NCBI RefSeq assembly: GCF_024734385.1
Contig: NZ_JANHAP010000008.1
Location: 62,001-126,000, forward strand
Direction: 5' to 3'
DNA: 64,000 bases
Source of the DNA: Dasania sp. GY-MA-18
GTDB lineage: Bacteria > Pseudomonadota > Gammaproteobacteria > Pseudomonadales > Dasaniaceae
The notes under the pieces: model-generated
Seen by the model: the letters and a program-made list of their open reading frames with translations, nothing else
The model's database searches: none
Told to the model about the DNA's origin: nothing
Made by a program: the position numbers and the translations under genes
In this document: positions 34,845 through 43,885 of the stretch, in pieces
Layout of the letters: every line of letters begins with the position of its first letter
Position numbering within the stretch: the stretch's first letter is position 1

Positions 34845-35351
34845 TTAACCGGCAGCTTGATCATAACGCTCGCTGAGGGTGTCATAAAACTGGTCGCGTA
34901 TGCTGGCTAGTTCTTTTTTAAAGGCTGTGGTTTGCTCGCTGCTGTGATAGCGGCCGGGGTAGAACTGTTTTCTAAACTGAGCCATTTTACCGGTATAGAG
35001 CTTCATTAGTTTTTGTAGCCTTTTTTCACCCAGTAAAAGCAGCTTGGCATCGGCCACGGAGACTTGCTCAAAAATATCGACAAATTGACTGCTTAATGCG
35101 TCCAGCTCTTTCTGCTGTTTTAAGGACATGCGCTCGGCTTTGGGGCCTATTTCGTTAATTAGCGAGGCATATTTAGAATAAGTATGGCTCACTTTGCCTA
35201 GGTGTTCGGCGACTTCTTCTAGCAGGGTGCTGCGGCGTTGGCTTTTGTGCTCGCTGACTAGCCTGAGTTTTTCTTTGACGGAGTAGTAAACGCTAAGCCC
35301 GCCAAACAGCGCCCCTAGCAGTATCATGGCGATGGTTTCGATAATTTCCAT
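34845..35351 (-). CDS. Membrane-anchored helical protein, unknown function
   Basis: A 168-aa protein with one N-terminal membrane helix (about 5-24, IAMILLGALFGGLSVYYSV), then a long charged, mostly helical cytoplasmic or periplasmic domain (LLEEVAEHLGKVSHTYSKYASL; LLLLGEKRLQKLMKLYTGK). No known family motif was recognised. It lies 56 bp downstream of yciH on the same strand and could be in its operon. Confidence 0.7.
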   Translation of the reverse strand: MEIIETIAMILLGALFGGLSVYYSVKEKLRLVSEHKSQRRSTLLEEVAEHLGKVSHTYSKYASLINEIGPKAERMSLKQQKELDALSSQFVDIFEQVSVADAKLLLLGEKRLQKLMKLYTGKMAQFRKQFYPGRYHSSEQTTAFKKELASIRDQFYDTLSERYDQAAG

Positions 35352-35407
35352 AGAGTGTTTCTTTTATTGGGTTATTGTAAGCAGCTTTTTTATTAGTACT
35401 TTATAGC

Positions 35408-35755
35408 CTATCCGCCACTGATTTTCACCGCATAGCCTTTGCTCTCTAGTAAGCTTTTGAGCAGTTCCCGGTGGTCGCCCTGAATCTCAACGACCCCTTG
35501 CTTGATGGCGCCGCCGGTACTGCAGCGTTGTTTGAGCTCTTTGGCTAAGGTTTTAAGCTCTTTGGCATTGAGGGGAAGGCCGCTGATTAGAGTTACCCCT
35601 TTACCTTTGCGGCCTTTGGTTTCCCTTTGTATGCGCACTATGCCATCGCCCAAGGGGATGTCGTTTTTAAGTTGTTGGCAGTGACATTGCTTGATAGCTT
35701 GTTGGCATTCGGGGCAGACCTTGCCGACTTCGGTTGAGAATACCACACGCTTCAT
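35408..35755 (-). CDS. yciH: SUI1/eIF1-family translation factor YciH
   Basis: Small protein related to eukaryotic eIF1; in E. coli YciH affects the stringency of initiation and is implicated in stress. The 115-aa protein has an N-terminal cysteine cluster (CPECQQAIKQCHC, possibly zinc-binding) and the SUI1 domain at about 38-113, with GRKGKGVTLISGLPL and CSTGGAIKQGVVEIQGDHRE as family landmarks. It is divergent from slyX across 106 bp. Confidence 0.93.
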   Translation of the reverse strand: MKRVVFSTEVGKVCPECQQAIKQCHCQQLKNDIPLGDGIVRIQRETKGRKGKGVTLISGLPLNAKELKTLAKELKQRCSTGGAIKQGVVEIQGDHRELLKSLLESKGYAVKISGG

Positions 35756-35861
35756 AGTGAATTCCTATTGGTTTATCGTTGCAGACGATTATAATGGCGG
35801 CAGTGGTGATTCGAAAGCATTGAATTGCAATCCTCAATATTTAGGAATAAAGGTCTATACC

Positions 35862-36083
35862 GTGGCAGAACCTGACAGCGATATGCGTGAGCAATTGGTC
35901 GACTTGCAGTCGCAATTGGCGTTTCAAGAGGATACTATTTATACACTTAACCAAATAGTGACTGAGCAGCAGCAGCAATTGGAGCGGCTCAATGAAATGA
36001 TCAATCAGTTAAAGTTGCAGATAGAGGCGGCTCCTGACGGTCAAAACAATCAAGCCCTGTCAGAAAGGCCTCCGCACTACTAA
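35862..36083 (+). CDS. slyX: SlyX family protein
   Basis: Small coiled-coil protein of unknown role that usually accompanies slyD. The 73-aa protein from GTG 35862 (AAAGG at 35849-35853, 8-base spacing) reads LVDLQSQLAFQEDTIYTLNQ, then IVTEQQQQLERLNEMINQL, the SlyX coiled coil, and ends with a Pro/His tail as in SlyX (RPPHY). A longer frame opens at 35691 inside yciH but its N-terminus is unrelated, so I reject that start. slyD is not in the window. Confidence 0.9.
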   Translation: MAEPDSDMREQLVDLQSQLAFQEDTIYTLNQIVTEQQQQLERLNEMINQLKLQIEAAPDGQNNQALSERPPHY

Positions 36084-36246
36084 GAAGTAATTCTATCGCT
36101 TGGGTTGATTCGAATGCAGCCTGAGCTAAGCTCTAATAATAAGAAACCAGCCTTAAGTTGATACTAAGGTTAAATAATGCGGTCAATAATGCACAGCAAT
36201 ATAATACTAATAAATTCCTTTATTGTTGCAGCATGGATGGAGTGAT

Positions 36247-36852
36247 ATGTCAGCTATAGCATTTAATGAAGATATACGCGATGGCATACAGGAAGTAGCT
36301 AATGTTGCTGTCGGTATGGCGGCCAAAAATATAGCTAAAAGCTTTTCGGCTTCGGTGAAATTGCCGGTGCCGGAAGTGCACCTGATTGAGGCGGTAGATA
36401 TACAGATGGCGCTGGGGGCAGTATTTAGCGGCGAAGCGATTACCGCAGTGACCCAGCCCTTTTATGGCAACAGCATTAGTGGCGAGGCGCTGTTGATCTT
36501 TACCGATACCAGCATGGAGGCCTTATCGGCCTTAATGGGTTATGAACCCGGTTACGAGCACAACGAAGTGGAGCTGGTCTTGGAGATGGCCTCATTGTTG
36601 AACGGCTCTTGTATTACCGGTTTTTGTGCCCAGTTAGATATGAGTGTGTTGCTCAAACATCCTGAGGTCTATGGCCGTCATCTCTCGCTGGCCACTATAT
36701 TGCAGCAGCAAAGCTTTCCCTGGCGACAAACTTTGGCTATAGAGTTTAACTATACGTTTGAAGGCTATGATGTTGGCTGTGACTTAATTCTGTTGTTTCA
36801 TGAAGATTCATTGCCCAGCCTTTTCGAAAACGTACAAATTTTGATTGATTAA
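36247..36852 (+). CDS. CheC-like/CheX phosphatase family protein
   Basis: Member of the CheC/CheX/FliY family, which dephosphorylates response regulators such as CheY. From ATG 36247 (GGAG at 36239-36242) it has 201 residues. The first active-site helix has the ExxN motif E16-V-A-N19 in IQEVANVAVGMAAKNIA. The second half has LEMASLLNGSCITGF, where the matching position is E113-x2-S116, so one of the two sites may be lost or altered. It lies 17 bp before a PAS-GGDEF gene, with no receiver domain gene adjacent. A role in resetting a response regulator that feeds into cyclic-di-GMP signalling is inference. Confidence 0.75.
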   Translation: MSAIAFNEDIRDGIQEVANVAVGMAAKNIAKSFSASVKLPVPEVHLIEAVDIQMALGAVFSGEAITAVTQPFYGNSISGEALLIFTDTSMEALSALMGYEPGYEHNEVELVLEMASLLNGSCITGFCAQLDMSVLLKHPEVYGRHLSLATILQQQSFPWRQTLAIEFNYTFEGYDVGCDLILLFHEDSLPSLFENVQILID

Positions 36853-36869
36853 GCGAGCCTTATTTTAAT

Positions 36870-37841
36870 ATGGATAGTTCAACTTTTAGGGAACTGCATT
36901 GGTTATTAGATATTATTCAGAGTGCTGATATAGGCATTGTGGTAATAGATAAGGATCTCAAGATTGAGGTTTTTAACCGCTTTATGCAGGTGCATAGCAA
37001 GATTGTGGCTGAAAATATTATTGGCCAAAATATTACTGAAGTTTTCCCCCACCTTAATGATGAATGGTTTACTCGCCGGGTTCGATCGGTATTTGAATTA
37101 GGCATACCTGTGTACACCACTTTTCAGCAGCGCAAAAGTTTATTTGATTTTGCATTGCGCCTGCCTATACATCATGCCAATAGTGAGATGTACCAAAATA
37201 CTACCTTTGTACCTTTGCGCTCGTCTACCGATGTTGTTGAGAAGCTGGCGATAATTATTTATGACGAAACCGCTATGGCTATTAGCCAGGGCAAGCTAGA
37301 AGAGGCAAAAGACGAGTTATTAGTACTTAGCCGCACCGATAAGTTGACGGGTTTAAATAACCGGGGATACTGGGAGGAGCGCTTAAAAGAAGAGTTTTTA
37401 CGTAATAGCCGCTCTAGTGAGACCGTGTCGCTAGTGATTTTTGATATAGATCACTTTAAGCGCATTAATGATACTTTTGGTCACACGGTTGGGGATGACG
37501 CCATACGGTTTATTGCCAAGGCTTTGCTAGAGCATGCCCGAGAGGTGGATGTTTGTGGCCGTTATGGTGGTGAGGAGTTTACCGTTATTTTACCCAACAC
37601 CAATATACAGGGTGCCAAGGTTTTTTGTGAGCGCTTTCGCGAGCTAGTTGCTGCTAATGTTGTTCACAGTGGCGGCCATGACATTAGCTTTACGATAAGT
37701 TTGGGTATATGCCAATTGGATCAAAGTATAGATAGCGCGCATAAATGGTTGATTAACGCCGATGCGGCTTTATATAAGGCTAAAGAGGGGGGGCGTAATA
37801 AAACAGAGGCTTTTGTTGCCTGTGCAGGTTCTGAGGTTTAG
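36870..37841 (+). CDS. PAS-GGDEF diguanylate cyclase
   Basis: Cytoplasmic enzyme making cyclic di-GMP from two GTP. The 323-aa protein has a PAS domain (about 8-130, DIIQSADIGIVVIDKDLKIE), a short coiled coil and a GGDEF domain (about 160-315). The active site is GGEEF at 233-237, with an intact I-site RxxD (R224-E-V-D227) five residues before it, so product inhibition is expected. There is no membrane helix. It follows the CheC-like gene by 17 bp and precedes a strong terminator, so the two form a likely operon. The PAS domain should bind the signal. Confidence 0.92.
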   Translation: MDSSTFRELHWLLDIIQSADIGIVVIDKDLKIEVFNRFMQVHSKIVAENIIGQNITEVFPHLNDEWFTRRVRSVFELGIPVYTTFQQRKSLFDFALRLPIHHANSEMYQNTTFVPLRSSTDVVEKLAIIIYDETAMAISQGKLEEAKDELLVLSRTDKLTGLNNRGYWEERLKEEFLRNSRSSETVSLVIFDIDHFKRINDTFGHTVGDDAIRFIAKALLEHAREVDVCGRYGGEEFTVILPNTNIQGAKVFCERFRELVAANVVHSGGHDISFTISLGICQLDQSIDSAHKWLINADAALYKAKEGGRNKTEAFVACAGSEV

Positions 37842-37869
37842 TTGTTAGCTATTGTGCTGTTTTAGAGCC

Positions 37870-37902
37870 AAAAAAAATCCCGCGATTAGCGGGATTTTTT
37901 TT
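37870..37902. terminator. Bidirectional terminator between the cyclase gene and the cold-shock gene
   Basis: An A-run, stem AATCCCGC (37876-37883) / GCGGGATT (37889-37896) with loop GATTA, and a T-run. It is symmetric, so it can stop transcription of the cyclase gene (plus) and of the cold-shock-domain gene (minus). Confidence 0.9.
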
Positions 37903-37911
37903 ACTGGTGTT

Positions 37912-38316
37912 TTAGCCTTTTGATAAAGGCTCTACATCATCAGCTTGCGGGCCTTTGTCACCTTCAGATACACGAAATGACACGGTTTGGCCTTCGTGCA
38001 AAATACGTCTGCCTTTACCCTTGATGGAACGGAAGTGTACAAAAACGTCATCGCCATTTTGACGAGTAACAAAACCATAGCCTTTGCTGACGTTAAACCA
38101 CTTCACGGTGCCTTCTTCTTTAGGTACAGAAGAAAACTCAATGTTGTCGAACAGAGGGTTTACAAAGATAGCAACAGCGAACAGCGCAAGCAGTGTCCAG
38201 AATTCGCTAGCGTTAAAGCTAAAGTTGTCCAGGTTGCCAAACTCGGCTAAATCGAAAATAACAGTCGCTAAAAAGGCCAGCAAGGCGCTGAATGCAAGTC
38301 GTAATAGTGGGATCAT
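37912..38316 (-). CDS. Membrane-anchored cold-shock-domain protein
   Basis: A 134-aa fusion. Residues about 1-20 and 40-57 are two hydrophobic segments ([36 protein letters not shown]). Residues about 66-132 form a full cold-shock domain with RNP1 KGYGFVTRQ and RNP2 DDVFVHF, and the usual start [13 protein letters not shown]. The result is a nucleic-acid-binding domain tethered to the inner membrane, facing the cytoplasm if both segments span. Shine-Dalgarno-like AAGAAGA precedes the ATG. It is not a typical free CspA (compare the 71-aa protein at 60697), and no partner gene is obvious. Confidence 0.85.
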   Translation of the reverse strand: MIPLLRLAFSALLAFLATVIFDLAEFGNLDNFSFNASEFWTLLALFAVAIFVNPLFDNIEFSSVPKEEGTVKWFNVSKGYGFVTRQNGDDVFVHFRSIKGKGRRILHEGQTVSFRVSEGDKGPQADDVEPLSKG

Positions 38317-38614
38317 GATAGTCTTCTTATATTAAATGGTCGTTAAAAAATGGTTAATAGCAGCTCTCAGTGAGGGCGATAGTAGGCTATTAACAGGTTG
38401 CGTTGCCAGTTTAGCACGAGCTGAAATGAATAGGTATGTGGCAGGGCAATCAATTAAATCATAATAAAATCAATGGCTAAGTGAATTAGACATTGGCGTA
38501 AGCGCGGCTGACTTGCTAAGCTCAGCAAAGATTAATGACTAAGAATATAGGCTATAAGCGTCACAGCTTGGGGCCATAGTTACTGTGTAGTCACTGTATA
38601 TAGATAGGCAGGGA

Positions 38615-39559
38615 ATGATTCAATTTTTTGGTGACACCCATAAGGGTAATCGCAAGCATAATGAAGATTGTGTGGCGGCAGATAATGAGCTGGGCCTAGG
38701 TTTAGTGGCCGATGGCATGGGTGGTTATGCCTGTGGCGAAGTGGCCAGCGCACTGGTGCGTGAAACCTTGGTTGATGCCTTAATACATCATCAGGGCTTA
38801 TCGGAGGCGATAGTGCGAGCGCACTATCTAATTCGCAGCGAATCCACTAATGATCCTGACAAAAAAGGCATGGGCTCAACAGTGGTGGCGGCCAAGTCGC
38901 AGGGCAATAGTTATGAGATCGCCTGGGTAGGTGATAGTCGCGCTTATATTTGGGATGGCCAGCTCAAGCAAATTACCCGCGATCACTCCTATGTAGAGTC
39001 TTTATTAGCTTCCGGCAGCATTAGCTTGGCAGAAGCTAAAACTCATCCCAACCGCAATTTAATTACACAGGCGGTAGGGGCTGCCGGTGAAGAGGGCCTA
39101 GAGGTTAGCGTGGTTAATGGCCAGCTGGCCGCGGGCCAGATGTTATTGCTGTGCAGTGACGGCCTGGTGGATGAGGTCTCCGATGCGGAGATCGCCACCT
39201 TGCTTAACGAGAGTGCAGAGGGCCCGGTATTAGTCGACATGTTGATACAGGCAGCGGTAGCGGCTGGTGGCCGCGATAACATCAGTGTTGTTATTGCACA
39301 GGCCGATTCGGTGATGGTGGATGATGATGTGGCCAGAGAGCCTTTTGTGGTTTGTACCACCGGCTTAGATGGTGTCTCTGAGCGCCACCCCTTACCCGCG
39401 GCGTTGAGCACCAGTGCGTACAAAGGGGCTGCGATAACTACGGATAGCGAAACCCTAGAAATTGTAGATAATAGCGCTGGCTTGCGGGCAAATTATTTTT
39501 GCTTTGCGATAGGCCTTGCCGTGCTAGTATGCGCGGTCTTGCTATGGAAAGGCGTTTAA
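38615..39559 (+). CDS. PP2C-family Ser/Thr protein phosphatase with C-terminal membrane anchor
   Basis: Metal-dependent phosphatase. The 314-aa protein has the PP2C metal and catalytic motifs along residues about 5-235: GNRKHNEDC, VADGMGGYACGEVAS, WVGDSRAYIW, LCSDGLVDEVSD and GGRDNISVVIAQ. After a linker it ends in a hydrophobic helix (about 292-310, YFCFAIGLAVLVCAVLLW), so the enzyme sits on the cytoplasmic side of the membrane by a tail anchor. In many bacteria such phosphatases lie in type VI secretion loci with a kinase; none is found here. The next gene is a chemoreceptor, 39 bp away. Confidence 0.9.
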   Translation: MIQFFGDTHKGNRKHNEDCVAADNELGLGLVADGMGGYACGEVASALVRETLVDALIHHQGLSEAIVRAHYLIRSESTNDPDKKGMGSTVVAAKSQGNSYEIAWVGDSRAYIWDGQLKQITRDHSYVESLLASGSISLAEAKTHPNRNLITQAVGAAGEEGLEVSVVNGQLAAGQMLLLCSDGLVDEVSDAEIATLLNESAEGPVLVDMLIQAAVAAGGRDNISVVIAQADSVMVDDDVAREPFVVCTTGLDGVSERHPLPAALSTSAYKGAAITTDSETLEIVDNSAGLRANYFCFAIGLAVLVCAVLLWKGV

Positions 39560-39598
39560 TTTAAGTCGTCCATTAACCCTTTGCCGTACAAGGATTAT

Positions 39599-41449
39599 AT
39601 GAAAGCGTTCAACTTCTCTATTAAGCAGAGCTTGATATTTATTGCCGTAATTACCGTTTTAGGTTTAGCTATCTTAGCTGCAACCACTGTTAAAACCCTC
39701 TCCGATATTAATAAACTGCACCAAAGTCGCGTGTTGCTGGATGAATTTCATACCAGTTTGCTGAGTTTGCGTCGCCATGAAAAAGATTTTCAAAGCCGTT
39801 TAGATCTACGCTATGTACAGCGCTTTAATCAAACTATGAAGCAGACTCTGCAGCAACGCGATAGCTTGGCTGCGTTGTTAGATGAGCTGTCTATAGATAC
39901 TACGGTATTGGCCAAACAAACAGATTACCTAGCTGCTTATCGCCAACAATTTGCACGCTACACAGCCTTGCAGCAAACCATAGGCTTGGATGCGCAGTCG
40001 GGGCTATATGGCAAGCTGAGAGCCGCTATACATAATGTCGAGCGGCTGTTGGGTTCGGAACTTGAAGCTAAGATTGAAATGCTAATGCTCAGGCGTCATG
40101 AAAAAGACTTTATGCTGCGTCGAGATTTAAAATATGTGGATAAGTTTGATAGCAGCCGCGAAGAGTTTGCCGCTTTATTGGCCAATAATGACCAGTTACT
40201 GTTAGGCCTAGGTGAATATGCGCGCTCCTTTCATGCCCTAGTGGATAAAGAGGTGGCCAAGGGTTTGGATACCAGTAGTGGGGTAAGCGGCGATATGCGG
40301 GCAGCTGTGCATCAGGTCGAAGAGGGTTTTGAGCTGATGCGCAAGTCGGTAGAGCAGGCGGTAGATCAAGGCTTTGCCCAAGCACATGCCAGCATGCTTA
40401 TAGCGCTATTACTGATCGCGGTAGTACTGATAGCTCTGGTGTTATTAGTAGCATTTCGGATTGTTAGGGCGTTATCGCAATTTAATCGAGAAATCCTTGC
40501 CATCATTGACGATAAAGATTTAACCCGCCAGGTCGCGGTGCAAGGGGGCAGTGAAATTGAGCAAGTGGCCACCGCCTTTAATGAATTAATCACTAACCTA
40601 CATGGCATCATAGAGGCTATATACCAAGCCTCAGATCATATGTCTGCCGCAGCTGGTGAGATGGCGAGTATTTCGACTAAGGTTGATGGCGCGTCTAAAG
40701 AACAAGGTATGGAGGTTGATCAAGCGGCAGTGGCGGTTACCGAAATGTCACAAACCATACAGGAGATAGCCCGAAATGCAGCCAGTGCAGCCGACAGCGT
40801 TAATATCGTGCATGAGCAATTGCAAGAGGGTGTGAAAGTTGGCAGCGACGCCCGCGATAATATTCAATTGCTTACCCAAGAGGTGCAAGAGGCCGCAGCC
40901 GCTATACAAGAGCTAGAAAGAAACAGTAACAACATAGGCCAGGTATTGGATGCGATACAAAATGTCGCCGAGCAAACCAACCTGTTGGCGCTAAACGCGG
41001 CTATAGAGGCTGCGAGAGCAGGCGAGCAGGGCAGAGGTTTTGCGGTAGTGGCCGATGAAGTAAGAACGCTGGCTCAGCGTACTCAAGAATCTACCGAAAC
41101 GATTAGAAAAACCATTGTTGAGTTTCAGCAGGGTACCAATGAGGTGGTGCAAACCGTTAGCAAGTCTAACCAGCGTGCTGAAGTAGGCATAGAGAAGGTG
41201 ACCCGTTCTACAGAAATACTCAACGAAATATCCTCTATGGTCAGCAGCATGAGCGATATAAACATGCAGATTGCCGCTGCATCTGAGGAGCAAAGCGTGG
41301 CTTCTAACGAAATTAACCGCAATGTTACTCGTGTCTCAGATCTATCCTTGAATGTACGCGGCCAAACCCAACAGGCTAGCAAGGCCAGTGCCGAATTGAC
41401 CCGTTTGGGCGAGTCGCTATGCGATAGGGTAAAGGTTTTCAAGCTCTAA
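39599..41449 (+). CDS. Methyl-accepting chemotaxis protein with HBM-type sensor domain
   Basis: Inner-membrane chemoreceptor. From ATG 39599 (AAGGA at 39590-39594) it has 616 residues: membrane helix 1 (about 7-28) and a helical periplasmic domain (about 35-258). In that domain the motif [17 protein letters not shown] recurs about 108 residues later as [17 protein letters not shown], the two modules of a helical bimodular (HBM) domain. Membrane helix 2 (about 262-286), HAMP (about 288-340) and the signalling hairpin tip [20 protein letters not shown] follow. HBM sensors of known ligand bind organic acids. A TTG at 39581 is a less likely start. Confidence 0.93.
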   Translation: MKAFNFSIKQSLIFIAVITVLGLAILAATTVKTLSDINKLHQSRVLLDEFHTSLLSLRRHEKDFQSRLDLRYVQRFNQTMKQTLQQRDSLAALLDELSIDTTVLAKQTDYLAAYRQQFARYTALQQTIGLDAQSGLYGKLRAAIHNVERLLGSELEAKIEMLMLRRHEKDFMLRRDLKYVDKFDSSREEFAALLANNDQLLLGLGEYARSFHALVDKEVAKGLDTSSGVSGDMRAAVHQVEEGFELMRKSVEQAVDQGFAQAHASMLIALLLIAVVLIALVLLVAFRIVRALSQFNREILAIIDDKDLTRQVAVQGGSEIEQVATAFNELITNLHGIIEAIYQASDHMSAAAGEMASISTKVDGASKEQGMEVDQAAVAVTEMSQTIQEIARNAASAADSVNIVHEQLQEGVKVGSDARDNIQLLTQEVQEAAAAIQELERNSNNIGQVLDAIQNVAEQTNLLALNAAIEAARAGEQGRGFAVVADEVRTLAQRTQESTETIRKTIVEFQQGTNEVVQTVSKSNQRAEVGIEKVTRSTEILNEISSMVSSMSDINMQIAAASEEQSVASNEINRNVTRVSDLSLNVRGQTQQASKASAELTRLGESLCDRVKVFKL

Positions 41450-41468
41450 GCCTTAGTGCTTATTGCTA

Positions 41469-41530
41469 GCAATAGTACCGAGCCTGCTAGAAAAGCAGTG
41501 TTTCTAGGTGCTATTGCGGGCTTTTGTTGC
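41469..41530 (+). terminator. Probable terminator of the chemoreceptor gene
   Basis: Arms GCAATAGTACC (41469-41479) and GGTGCTATTGC (41507-41517) pair over 11 positions with one G-U. Inside, CTGCT/AGCAG forms a second hairpin. GGGCTTTTGTTG follows, a modest T-run. It lies 20 bp past the stop. Confidence 0.65.
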
Positions 41531-41665
41531 TCAATAATGGCTGCTTAACGGCTAGCTTTCGCGTAAAATACCCCGCCTTTAGAAAGCACTATTAATAGCC
41601 TGCTGGCCAGCGGTGCTGACAATAGTTATACCGTGTTCTTATTTTTCGACAAAGGGTTGGTCTAC

Positions 41666-42538
41666 ATGAATATAGATGGCAAACAGGTCGCTGCAGATTT
41701 ACGTCAGTCATTAGCGCAAGAAGTGGCAGAGCTAAAACAGCAAACGGGTATTACCCCGGGTTTAACCGTAGTATTGGTAGGTGAAGACCCAGCCAGCCAA
41801 GTGTATGTGCGCAACAAGGTTAAGCAAACCCAGGAAGTGGGCATGATTAGCAATGAGTTTCGCATGGCTGCCGACACCAGCGAAGAGGCCTTGCTGGCCA
41901 AGCTGGACGAGCTAAACAACGACCCCGCTGTACACGGTATTCTGGTGCAGCTGCCACTGCCCAAGCACATCAACGAAAGCCGAATTATAGAAAGCATAGT
42001 GCCTGAAAAAGACGTGGACGGTTTTCACGCCATGAACTCTGGTCGCCTGATGAATGGCGAAGAGGGCGCCTTAGTACCCTGCACCCCGCAGGGCTGTGTG
42101 ATTTTGGCTAAAAAACACCTAGGTGATGATCTTTCAGGTAAGCATGCGGTAGTGATAGGCCGCTCAAATATTGTAGGTAAGCCTGTGGCCATGTTGCTGC
42201 TGCAAGAAAGCTGCACCGTAACTATCGCCCATTCACGCACTAAAGATCTACCCGCGCTGTGCCGCGAGGCCGACATCTTAGTCGCCGCCGTAGGCCGCCC
42301 AGAAATGGTTAAAGGCGATTGGATTAAGCCCGGTGCAACCGTTATTGATGTGGGTATTAACCGCATAGCAACCGAAGACAGCAAAAGCCGTTTAGTGGGT
42401 GATGTGGATTTTGCCGAGGCCGAAAAAGTTGCCGCTGCCATTACCCCCGTGCCCGGTGGCGTAGGCCCCATGACGATTGCCTGTTTGCTAAAAAACACCA
42501 TAGAAGCTGCGCGCCGTTTTGGTGTGCGCCCGCAATAA
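41666..42538 (+). CDS. folD: Bifunctional methylenetetrahydrofolate dehydrogenase/cyclohydrolase
   Basis: Interconverts 5,10-methylene-, 5,10-methenyl- and 10-formyl-tetrahydrofolate using NADP+, feeding purine and formyl-methionyl-tRNA synthesis. From ATG 41666 it has 290 residues. Catalytic and folate-site motifs include [16 protein letters not shown] (with the essential Tyr and Lys), [18 protein letters not shown], the NADP motif [18 protein letters not shown] and [13 protein letters not shown] near the end. An upstream start at 41633 would add 11 residues with no better ribosome site. It lies 26 bp ahead of ridA, probably co-transcribed. Confidence 0.96.
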   Translation: MNIDGKQVAADLRQSLAQEVAELKQQTGITPGLTVVLVGEDPASQVYVRNKVKQTQEVGMISNEFRMAADTSEEALLAKLDELNNDPAVHGILVQLPLPKHINESRIIESIVPEKDVDGFHAMNSGRLMNGEEGALVPCTPQGCVILAKKHLGDDLSGKHAVVIGRSNIVGKPVAMLLLQESCTVTIAHSRTKDLPALCREADILVAAVGRPEMVKGDWIKPGATVIDVGINRIATEDSKSRLVGDVDFAEAEKVAAAITPVPGGVGPMTIACLLKNTIEAARRFGVRPQ

Positions 42539-42564
42539 TTTCACCCTATTCACGGAGCATCAAC

Positions 42565-42948
42565 ATGATAGAAACCATTGCAACAGATAACGCCCCTGCA
42601 GCTATAGGCCCTTACTCACAGGCTAAATTAGTGGGCAATACCTTATATTGCTCAGGCCAAATTCCCCTGTGCCCTAAAACTGGCGAGATGCTGGGGGGCG
42701 AAGATGTAGCCAGCCAGGCCAAGCAGTCTTTAGAAAACTTAAAAGCGGTATTGGAAGCGGGTGGCAGCTCTTTAGATAAAGTGGTTAAAACCACTTGTTA
42801 CCTAGTGAGCATGGATGACTTTGCAGCGTTTAATGCGGTATACGCTGAGTACTTTGGCGAGTCGGTACCGGCTAGAGCCTGTGTGGCCGTTGCTGAGCTA
42901 CCCAAAGGCGCACTTTGCGAGCTGGATGCTATAGCTATAGTAGGCTAA
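42565..42948 (+). CDS. ridA: 2-iminobutanoate/2-iminopropanoate deaminase
   Basis: Hydrolyses reactive enamine/imine intermediates released by PLP enzymes. The 127-aa protein has the RidA signature: [20 protein letters not shown] at the start, [14 protein letters not shown], and [24 protein letters not shown], with the active-site Arg in PARACV and the conserved Glu near the end. Length and fold (trimer) fit the family. Shine-Dalgarno CGGAG precedes the ATG. Second gene after folD. Confidence 0.95.
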   Translation: MIETIATDNAPAAIGPYSQAKLVGNTLYCSGQIPLCPKTGEMLGGEDVASQAKQSLENLKAVLEAGGSSLDKVVKTTCYLVSMDDFAAFNAVYAEYFGESVPARACVAVAELPKGALCELDAIAIVG

Positions 42949-43025
42949 AGGGCCTGCGAGCGACTTAGCTGGTATTGGTTATACTTAGAGCACTATCCTC
43001 TGTTTTAGGCAGGTAGTTGCTCTTT

Positions 43026-43868
43026 ATGCCGCAGATTGTATTTGGCCTATATCTTGTTACCGCTCTGCTATTGCTTTCAGCCATGGCAGAGCAGTATTCC
43101 TCCCCTCCCGCTGGTTCAGCGAGCAGAACGCAAGCGACTAAAATTCTCTATGTTGCCGCCGATGTATGGCTGGGTGATACCAATGCCGATGGCAGTGGTG
43201 CATATTACGACATTATACGTAGGCTGTTTGAGCCTTTAGGTTATCGCATACAGCATAGGGTACTGCCCATGAGGCGCGGTATCGCTGCGATTCATAGCGG
43301 CGCCGAGATTGATATATTGCTGGCCGACTGGTCACGAGAGCATTTACGGCTAGGCGGGCAATACCAAATGGACAGGGTGTTAATCCCTGAGCATCCCATG
43401 TCTGTAGAGTATGTAATAGCGTCTTTTCCGCCGCAATCAACACTGCGATGGGCGGATATTGCAACAGATAAATCCAAGCGCGTGGCTTGGGTTAAGGGCT
43501 ATAACTACCATAAGCACCTAGCTTTGGATGAGCATGCTATCACTCGTATATCCAATAGTACGCAGGGTATTAAAATGCTTTATACGGGGCATATAGATTG
43601 TTTTCTAGATGATCAAACTGAGGTTTCTAGGCTGCTAAAGCAGGATAAATTTAAGAAAGTGTCGCTAAGGCAAGAAGTGGTGATGATGCGTAAACTCTAC
43701 CCCATATTTCATAATGATAAGGAGGGTAGGGCATTAATGCATAAGTATGATGAAGGTATGGCAGCGTTGATCAGCAGCGGCGAAATCTATCCCTTATACC
43801 TGCGTTATGGCAAGAATTATCGGGCAGTACAGGCCGATGAGATAGCGCCGCCAATTGCAAATCAGTAA
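43026..43868 (+). CDS. Periplasmic solute-binding (SBP family 3-like) protein
   Basis: A 280-aa exported protein with an N-terminal signal sequence (about 1-20, FGLYLVTALLLLSAMA) and a two-lobed binding domain (about 35-265). The layout ILYVAADVWLGDT, YYDIIRRLFEPLGYRIQHRV, LPMRRGIAAIHSGAEIDIL and HIDCFLDDQTEVSRLLKQD follows PF00497-like amino-acid-binding proteins. No ABC permease or ATPase gene is nearby, so it may be an orphan binding or sensing protein. Start is uncertain between ATG 43026 and TTG 43017. Convergent with the TetR gene. Confidence 0.72.
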   Translation: MPQIVFGLYLVTALLLLSAMAEQYSSPPAGSASRTQATKILYVAADVWLGDTNADGSGAYYDIIRRLFEPLGYRIQHRVLPMRRGIAAIHSGAEIDILLADWSREHLRLGGQYQMDRVLIPEHPMSVEYVIASFPPQSTLRWADIATDKSKRVAWVKGYNYHKHLALDEHAITRISNSTQGIKMLYTGHIDCFLDDQTEVSRLLKQDKFKKVSLRQEVVMMRKLYPIFHNDKEGRALMHKYDEGMAALISSGEIYPLYLRYGKNYRAVQADEIAPPIANQ

Positions 43869-43885
43869 GTCATGTTAGGCTGTCA

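Noticed and set aside
42025-42501. A 158-codon minus-strand frame inside folD
   Set aside because: Antisense to folD; no domain or ribosome site.
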